Source: an uncultured Phenylobacterium sp. | Lineage (GTDB): Bacteria; Pseudomonadota; Alphaproteobacteria; Caulobacterales; Caulobacteraceae | Assembly (NCBI GenBank): GCA_945952355.1 | Contig: CAMFIW010000071.1 | Location: 1-9,116 of the forward strand | Direction of reading: 5' to 3' | DNA: 9,116 bases | In this document: positions 4,792 to 9,116 of the stretch, piece by piece | How positions within the stretch are numbered: the first letter of the stretch is position 1 | How the letters are laid out: each line of letters starts with the position of its first letter | Translations under genes and position numbers: made by a program | Notes under the pieces: generated by a model | Database searches by the model: none | The model's input: only the letters and a program-made list of their open reading frames with translations | Told to the model about the DNA's origin: nothing

Positions 4792-5886
4792 ATGTCCAGC
4801 ACCACCGACGACCTGCGTATCGTCACCCTCGACGAACTGACCCCGCCCGCCCAGGTGATGGCGGAGTTCGTCCGCACGCCCCAGGCCAGCGTGACGGTCA
4901 CCGCCGCCCGCAACGCCGCCCACCGCATCCTCGACGGCGCCGACGACCGGCTGATCGTCGTGATCGGCCCCTGCTCGATCCACGACCCGAAGGCGGCGAT
5001 GGAATACGCCCGCAAGCTGGCCGCCGAGCGCGTCCGCCATCAGGGCGAACTTGAAATCCTCATGCGGGTCTATTTCGAGAAGCCGCGCACGACCGTGGGC
5101 TGGAAGGGCCTGATCAACGACCCGCACCTGGACGGCAGCTTCAAGATCAACGAGGGCCTGCGCCTCGCCCGCTCCCTGCTGCTGGAGATCAACGAACTCG
5201 GCGTCCCGGCGGCCTGCGAGTTCCTCGACGTGATCACCCCGCAATACATCGCCGACCTGGTGGGCTGGGGCGCGATCGGGGCGCGGACCACAGAGAGCCA
5301 GATCCACCGCGAGCTGGCCTCGGGCCTCTCCTGTCCGGTGGGCTTCAAGAACGGCACCGACGGCAACGTCCGGATCGCCCTCGACGCCATCAAGGCCGCG
5401 TCCCAGCCGCACCATTTCCTGGCGGTGACCAAGGACGGCCGGGCCGGCATCGCGGCGACCAAGGGCAATGTCGACTGCCATGTGGTGCTGCGCGGCGGCC
5501 GGGCGCCCAATTATGACGCCCTCAACGTCGCCGCCGCCTGCGGGGAGATGGCCTCCCAGGGCCTGGTCCCGAAGGTGATGATCGACGCCAGCCACGCCAA
5601 CTCGTCGAAGAACCCCGAAAACCAGCCCAAGGTGATCGACGACGTGGCGATGCAACTCACCGGCGGCGAGACCCGCATCGTCGGCGTGATGATCGAGAGC
5701 CATCTGATCGCCGGCCGCCAGGACCTGAAGCCGGGCGTCCCCCTGACCTACGGCCAGTCCATCACCGACGGCTGCATCGACTGGGCGACCAGCGTGAAGA
5801 CGCTCAACCGCCTGGCCGAGGGCGTGAAGGCGCGTCGCCGAGCCCGTGCGGTGGCGTCGCCCGTCCGCGAACAGGCGCTGTCCTAG
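4792..5886 (+). CDS. aroG: 3-deoxy-7-phosphoheptulonate (DAHP) synthase, type I alpha
   Basis: This enzyme joins phosphoenolpyruvate and erythrose 4-phosphate to DAHP, the first step of the shikimate pathway to Phe, Tyr and Trp, in the cytosol. The 364 residues collinearly match AroF/AroG/AroH. Motifs are GPCSIHDP (59-66), EKPRTTVGWKGLINDP (96-111), GARTTESQ (163-170), GFKNGTDG (184-191), LRGG (233-236), DASHAN (265-270), IESHL (301-305) and GQSITDGC (321-328). The metal ligands known in E. coli AroG, Cys61, His268, Glu302 and Asp326, and the substrate-binding Arg92, Lys97, Arg165, Lys186 and Arg234, all occur at the same numbers. The N-terminal regulatory segment is present, so allosteric control is likely. 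The choice among aroF, aroG and aroH names is arbitrary. The ribosome binding site is weak (GAAGAG). An aromatic leader peptide and attenuator precede it. Its stop overlaps that of the convergent phytochrome gene. Confidence 0.95.
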   Translation: MSSTTDDLRIVTLDELTPPAQVMAEFVRTPQASVTVTAARNAAHRILDGADDRLIVVIGPCSIHDPKAAMEYARKLAAERVRHQGELEILMRVYFEKPRTTVGWKGLINDPHLDGSFKINEGLRLARSLLLEINELGVPAACEFLDVITPQYIADLVGWGAIGARTTESQIHRELASGLSCPVGFKNGTDGNVRIALDAIKAASQPHHFLAVTKDGRAGIAATKGNVDCHVVLRGGRAPNYDALNVAAACGEMASQGLVPKVMIDASHANSSKNPENQPKVIDDVAMQLTGGETRIVGVMIESHLIAGRQDLKPGVPLTYGQSITDGCIDWATSVKTLNRLAEGVKARRRARAVASPVREQALS

Positions 5887-8033
5887 CGGGGGGCGGCCAG
5901 AGGGGCTGTGAGCGTCGCGCGCAGCCCCGGCTTGTTCTCCCGGTATTCCAGCTCGCCGGACAGCTGGCTGACCATGGCGGTCATCATCCGCGTGCCGAAG
6001 CCCTGGCGCGGCTCGTGCTTGCCCTTGCCGTGGTCGGCTACGGTCAGGCGCAGGTTGTTGCGATGCTGCTCCAGGCGGATCTCGATGGGGCCGGCCGCCC
6101 CGTCATAGGCGTACTTGTTGGCGTTGATCACCAGCTCGGTAAGGATCAGGCCGACCGTCACCGCCCGGTCGGTCGGCATCAGGACGGGGGCAAGGTCGAG
6201 GGTCAGGTGCGAGGTCCAGTCCTCGCCCATCGATTCCAGCATCTCGCCGCAGAGCTCCTCGATATAGCGGGCGAGGTCGACGTTCTCGATCTGGTCGGCG
6301 CGATAGAGCCTGCGGTGCACGAGCGCGACCGCCGACAGCCGCCGCCGCGCCTCCTCGATGGCGGCGTGCAGGACCGGGTCCTCGGACTGCCGCGCTTGCA
6401 GACCGAGGAAGCTGGAGACCAACTGCAGGCTGTTCTGCACGCGGTGGTTCACCTCGCGCATCAGCACTTCCTTCTGCGTCAGCAGGGCCTCGCGGTCTGC
6501 CAGGGTGTCGCTCAGGCGTGCATTGAGCTCCTTGAGCCGCCGGGTCTGGCGAACATCGAGCAGCGCGCGGCGGAAGCGCCCCGCCGCCTCTGTTTCCGCC
6601 GGGCTCCAGGCGCGCGCGCGGCCCCGCACCGCCTCGCTCCAGGCCTCGAATGAGGCCCGCGGGCTCAGCACCTCGCCGGGCGCCACCGGCGCCTTGTGGG
6701 GATTGCCGGCCCAGTTGACCTCTTCGACCTGCTCGGCGCGAAACCACATCAGGACGAAGGGCTCGTCGGTCGAGATCACCGCGGCCATAGCGCCGCTGGC
6801 GACTTCGCGGAAGGCCCCGCCTTGCGGATAGTCCTCGCCCATCCGGTCGCTGGCGAAGGTGTCGGTTCCGGACTCCACGAGCCATGCGGCGAGCGCGCGC
6901 GTCTCGGTTTCGCGTGGGATCGCGCCCGCCTGGACGAGCTCGCCGCCCCGCAGTACGGCCACGCCGTCGGCGTCCATCATCCGCTTGAGCTCTTCGATGT
7001 TCTCCACCAAGGCAAGGTCCAGCGGCTGGTCCACGGCCAAGCCCGCCAGCACCTCGTCCTCGAAGCCGCGCAGCCGGATGCGCTCCCGATAGGCCTCGGC
7101 GTCTTCCTTGGCCCGCACCTGCCGCGCCAGGCCGCCGGCGAGGGCGCGGCTGGCGGCGCGGATGTCGTAGGGCAGCAGCTTGGGCGTCGAGTGGTGGCAG
7201 GCGATCAGGCCCCAGAGAAGGCCGTCCTTGACGATGGAGATCGAGGCGGACGCGCCGACGCCCATATTGCGCAGGTACTGCATGTGGATCGGCGAGACGC
7301 TGCGCAGGGCCGCGTCGCTCATGTCCAGCGGCTCGGACTCGCCCCAGGCCGGCCGGAGCGGCGCGGGGAAATAGCTCACGTCCGGAATGCCGCGCACCAG
7401 ATTTCGCACATAGAGCGCGCGGGCTTGTCGCGGGATGTCCGAGCCCGGGAAATGGTGGTTCAGGAACGAGGGCAGGGCTGGGTCGCGGTCCTCGGCCAGC
7501 ACCACCCCGGCCTCGTCGTCGAGGAAGCGATAGATCATCACCCGGTCGAAGCCGGTCAGGACGCGGAACTCGACGGCCGCGCGCTCGCAGAGGGCCTTCA
7601 GGTTGATGGCGCGTTCGAAGGCGGCGCCGGCCGCCTCCAGCAGGCCCATGATGGCGGCGGCCTGGGGCGGGTTTTCCTCGCCGGGCTCGAACTCGACGAT
7701 CAGCCAGGCGTCCGAACGGTTGACGCTGACGTCGACGGGCTTTCCGCCGGGCGTACGCCAACGGCCGACGAAGCCGCCATGGGCGTTGGAATCCGCGACG
7801 CGGGCCACGCGGCTGGCCAAGCTGTCGTCCGCGATCTCGCCCAGGGCGCGGCCCTCCCACGGACGGCCGGCGAACCAGGCATCGACGTCACCGGCGGCAT
7901 GGCGAACCACCAGGCTGTCGCGCTCGGCCACCAGCATCACCCCGTGCGGCTGGATCGCGCCCGGGATATGGATCGGCTCGCGGTCGCACCCGGTGAGGTC
8001 GATGGCGGGCTCGCCGGTGGCGATCGTGTTCAC
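5883..8033 (-). CDS. bphP: Bacteriophytochrome sensor histidine kinase (PAS-GAF-PHY-HisKA_2-HATPase)
   Basis: This is a 716-residue red/far-red light sensor. PAS (about 15-120) carries the biliverdin-attaching Cys16 in GCDREPIHIPGAIQPHG. GAF (about 140-310) has PGSDIP at 196-201, Tyr208, His250 in SPIHMQYLRNM and His280. PHY (about 320-495) keeps the tongue motif PRASF at 458-462. A linker helix leads to a HisKA_2-type H-box with phospho-acceptor His530 in REVNHRVQNSLQLVSS. HATPase (about 625-712) shows the N-box TELVINANKYAY and GFGTRMM. All chromophore-site residues I can check are present, so it should be photoactive. GTG 8033 is chosen for the GAGGAGG 7 bases ahead and the 4-base overlap with bphO. 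The frame stays open upstream to 8699, but that region is bphO in another frame. No response regulator is adjacent, so the output partner is encoded elsewhere. Confidence 0.94.
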   Translation of the reverse strand: MNTIATGEPAIDLTGCDREPIHIPGAIQPHGVMLVAERDSLVVRHAAGDVDAWFAGRPWEGRALGEIADDSLASRVARVADSNAHGGFVGRWRTPGGKPVDVSVNRSDAWLIVEFEPGEENPPQAAAIMGLLEAAGAAFERAINLKALCERAAVEFRVLTGFDRVMIYRFLDDEAGVVLAEDRDPALPSFLNHHFPGSDIPRQARALYVRNLVRGIPDVSYFPAPLRPAWGESEPLDMSDAALRSVSPIHMQYLRNMGVGASASISIVKDGLLWGLIACHHSTPKLLPYDIRAASRALAGGLARQVRAKEDAEAYRERIRLRGFEDEVLAGLAVDQPLDLALVENIEELKRMMDADGVAVLRGGELVQAGAIPRETETRALAAWLVESGTDTFASDRMGEDYPQGGAFREVASGAMAAVISTDEPFVLMWFRAEQVEEVNWAGNPHKAPVAPGEVLSPRASFEAWSEAVRGRARAWSPAETEAAGRFRRALLDVRQTRRLKELNARLSDTLADREALLTQKEVLMREVNHRVQNSLQLVSSFLGLQARQSEDPVLHAAIEEARRRLSAVALVHRRLYRADQIENVDLARYIEELCGEMLESMGEDWTSHLTLDLAPVLMPTDRAVTVGLILTELVINANKYAYDGAAGPIEIRLEQHRNNLRLTVADHGKGKHEPRQGFGTRMMTAMVSQLSGELEYRENKPGLRATLTAPLAAPR

Positions 8034-8596
8034 GTGAGGGCCTCCTCGGCGCAGAGCCACCCGACGGCGTGGGTGAAGCCCGCAATCCCACCCGCGACGA
8101 CCTGATCCGGATTGCGCCCGTCCCGCTCCAGAACCGATAGAAAGCCGCGCCACATGGATCCGGTGTCGTCCCCGTAGGGGTCGAGGAAGCCGAGCCCGGT
8201 CAGGGATACGCCGCGCGCGATCAGCCGCCTGCCGATCACCTTGCCGCCCAAGGTCGAGCCTTCGCCGACATAGAGCAGGCCAAGGGCTTCGCCAACCGAC
8301 CCCGCCGCCGGAATGGGGCAGACGGGCGCCGAGGGGGCCGACGATGCGCCGAGCGCGGCGAGGTCCGATGCGAAGCGATCCGCGCGACGGCGACGCGCCA
8401 GGTCGAGGCCGAACCGATTGTCCAGATGGTCGCCCAGGGCGCGCTCGAGCCCGGTCTGGAAACCTTGAAACCGGCGCACGATCGCGCGCCGCTCGCCCAT
8501 GTCGGCAAGGCGTTCCGGCAGATCGAGCCGGGCGTCCAGGGTTTCGTGCAGATGCTGCGTGGCGGCGCGCAGCGCTTGCAGGACAGCGGAGGTCAT
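8030..8596 (-). CDS. bphO: Biliverdin-producing heme oxygenase
   Basis: The 188-residue protein opens oxidatively the heme ring to give biliverdin, CO and iron in the cytosol, which supplies the chromophore of the phytochrome encoded next. It shows the proximal helix LRAATQHLHETLDARL with likely heme-ligand His17, and the distal-helix motif YVGEGSTLGG at 109-118, close to the YVLEGSTLGG form common in heme oxygenases linked to bacteriophytochromes. The length is normal for the family. I chose ATG 8596 because the conserved helix starts seven residues later; an in-frame TTG at 8668 would add 24 low-complexity residues. The ribosome binding site is weak. Its TGA stop overlaps the phytochrome's GTG start (GTGA, 8030-8033), indicating an operon and probable translational coupling. 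Confidence 0.92.
   Translation of the reverse strand: MTSAVLQALRAATQHLHETLDARLDLPERLADMGERRAIVRRFQGFQTGLERALGDHLDNRFGLDLARRRRADRFASDLAALGASSAPSAPVCPIPAAGSVGEALGLLYVGEGSTLGGKVIGRRLIARGVSLTGLGFLDPYGDDTGSMWRGFLSVLERDGRNPDQVVAGGIAGFTHAVGWLCAEEALT
8041..8047 (-). promoter_or_regulatory. Ribosome binding site setting the GTG start of bphP
   Basis: GAGGAGG on the minus strand lies 7 bases before GTG 8033. It is inside the end of bphO and resolves the start of a reading frame that is otherwise open for another 222 codons. Confidence 0.7.
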
Positions 8597-8780
8597 CGCT
8601 TCGATCGGGTCCTGCGGCTGGGGGCTGGCGGACGATAGGCCGGGCGGGCGGCGGCCTTCCGTCCGCAATCCGACATAGCACCATTACCAAGCCGATCATC
8701 GCGCAATGGTTCCGCTTGTTCCGGAGCTTTTCTCAGCCCCGCCGATTTCCTAGGTTCTGTCCGCGTTCGGGGAGGCGTCG
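8597..8780. promoter_or_regulatory. Divergent control region between bphO and the M20 peptidase gene
   Basis: This 184-base gap must hold the promoters of the bphO-bphP operon (minus) and of the peptidase gene (plus). A direct repeat GTTCCG-CTT-GTTCCG lies at 8709-8723, and CCATT (8681-8685) with AATGG (8705-8709) forms a long-spaced inverted repeat. I could not find a promoter match good enough to name. Confidence 0.35.
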
Positions 8781-9116
8781 ATGAAGACTCTTGGCAAGAT
8801 CCTGCTAGGCCTGGTGGCTGTGATGGTCGTGATCGTCGCCGTGGTGGCGGTGCGCACGGTCACATACAAGCCACCCGCCGCGGCCGACCTGTCGGGCGTC
8901 AAGCTCGCCCCAGCCATCTCCGTCGACCGCGACGTCGCCGCTCGCCACCTCGGCGAGGCCGTCCGGTTCCAGACGGTCAGCCACCAGGACAAGGCCGAGG
9001 ACGTCGACGCCGAATGGACCCGGCTGCACGACCTGCTGGCGACCAACTATCCCGCCGCCCACGCCGCCATGACCCGCGAGGAAGTGGCCAGCCGCACGCT
9101 GGTCTACACCTGGCCT
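8781..9116 (+). CDS. M20-family metallopeptidase, N-terminal part (cut at window edge)
   Basis: The 112 visible residues start with a Lys-containing N-terminus and one strong hydrophobic segment (about 5-25, with LLGLVAVMVVIVAVVAV), which is a membrane anchor or uncleaved signal. Then come HLGEAVRFQTVSHQD (56-70), LHDLLATNYPAAHA (82-95) and LVYTWP at the edge. The EA-RFQTVS and LVYTWPG signature is characteristic of M20 dipeptidase/carboxypeptidase proteins related to PM20D1 and yeast carboxypeptidase S. These are zinc enzymes that cleave or form amide bonds of peptides or N-acyl amino acids, with the active site facing the periplasm here. The zinc ligands lie beyond the window, so catalytic competence cannot be judged. 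The ATG has GGGGAGG (8769-8775) 5 bases ahead. It is divergent from bphO and need not be related to light sensing. Confidence 0.8.
   Translation, partial: MKTLGKILLGLVAVMVVIVAVVAVRTVTYKPPAAADLSGVKLAPAISVDRDVAARHLGEAVRFQTVSHQDKAEDVDAEWTRLHDLLATNYPAAHAAMTREEVASRTLVYTWP

Noticed and set aside
4639..5703. A 354-codon open frame on the minus strand opposite aroG, crossing the leader and terminator
   Set aside because: DAHP synthase on the plus strand is unmistakable, and the antisense frame has a His/Gly/Val/Asp-rich composition typical of a shadow.
6696..8105. A 469-codon open frame on the plus strand opposite bphP
   Set aside because: It is antisense to a gene with clear domain motifs, has no family resemblance I recognise, and is typical of open antisense frames in GC-rich codon-biased DNA.
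8034..8699. The phytochrome reading frame stays open upstream of 8033, giving a possible 938-residue fusion protein
   Set aside because: The added part is Arg/Pro/Gly/Ala-rich shadow translation of the heme oxygenase gene in another frame. The phytochrome PAS begins at 8033 with a good ribosome binding site and normal family length.
8680..8713. EcfG-type stress promoter for bphO (GGAAC as -35 on the minus strand)
   Set aside because: Neither GGAAC copy has a CGTT-like -10 at 16-17 bases; the sequences found there (CGAT, CTTG) do not fit.

Overview
The window is very GC-rich with compact, mostly convergent or divergent genes and alphaproteobacterial-type families (a bacteriophytochrome with a HisKA_2-type kinase next to a heme oxygenase, a PPOX-class flavoprotein, an M20 peptidase with an N-terminal anchor). 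This suggests an alphaproteobacterium, most likely of the Caulobacterales (Caulobacter or Phenylobacterium-like). That placement is inferred from gene content and composition only; no marker gene is present. I see no tRNA, rRNA, CRISPR array, insertion sequence or phage gene.

Layout from left to right. (1) The N-terminal part of an AraC-family regulator (minus, cut by the window edge) is divergent from a two-domain VOC/glyoxalase-fold protein. (2) A short-chain dehydrogenase (minus) converges on the VOC gene, with a GC-rich hairpin between them and an inverted-repeat operator candidate in front of its own start. (3) A secreted TPR-repeat protein (plus, probable TTG start) converges on a LysR-type regulator (minus); their stop codons share one CTAG. 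(4) The LysR gene is divergent from a PPOX-family FMN-binding protein. The 108-bp gap between them carries two copies of the same dyad, GTGA-N7-TCAC, each containing a T-N11-A LysR box. (5) Next comes a biosynthetic module: a short leader ORF with the run Tyr-Trp-Tyr-Phe-Ser-Phe, a competing antiterminator, an intrinsic terminator, then a type I DAHP synthase. (6) A bphO-bphP operon on the minus strand (heme oxygenase, then bacteriophytochrome kinase, coupled by a GTGA overlap) converges on the DAHP synthase gene, again sharing a CTAG for both stops. (7) The first 112 codons of an M20-family metallopeptidase with a membrane anchor run off the right edge.

The most notable element is at about 4605-4753. 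It has the parts of a ribosome-mediated transcription attenuator: a good ribosome binding site, a 26-codon peptide with five aromatic residues covering Phe, Tyr and Trp, a segment that copies the 3' arm of the terminator stem and can therefore sequester its 5' arm, and an 8-bp GC-rich hairpin followed by six T. It lies directly before the enzyme that commits carbon to all three aromatic amino acids. The inferred logic is that shortage of any aromatic aminoacyl-tRNA stalls the ribosome, lets the antiterminator form and turns on DAHP synthase.

In the phytochrome operon, heme oxygenase would cleave heme to biliverdin, which the phytochrome binds through its N-terminal cysteine. The output response regulator is not in this window.
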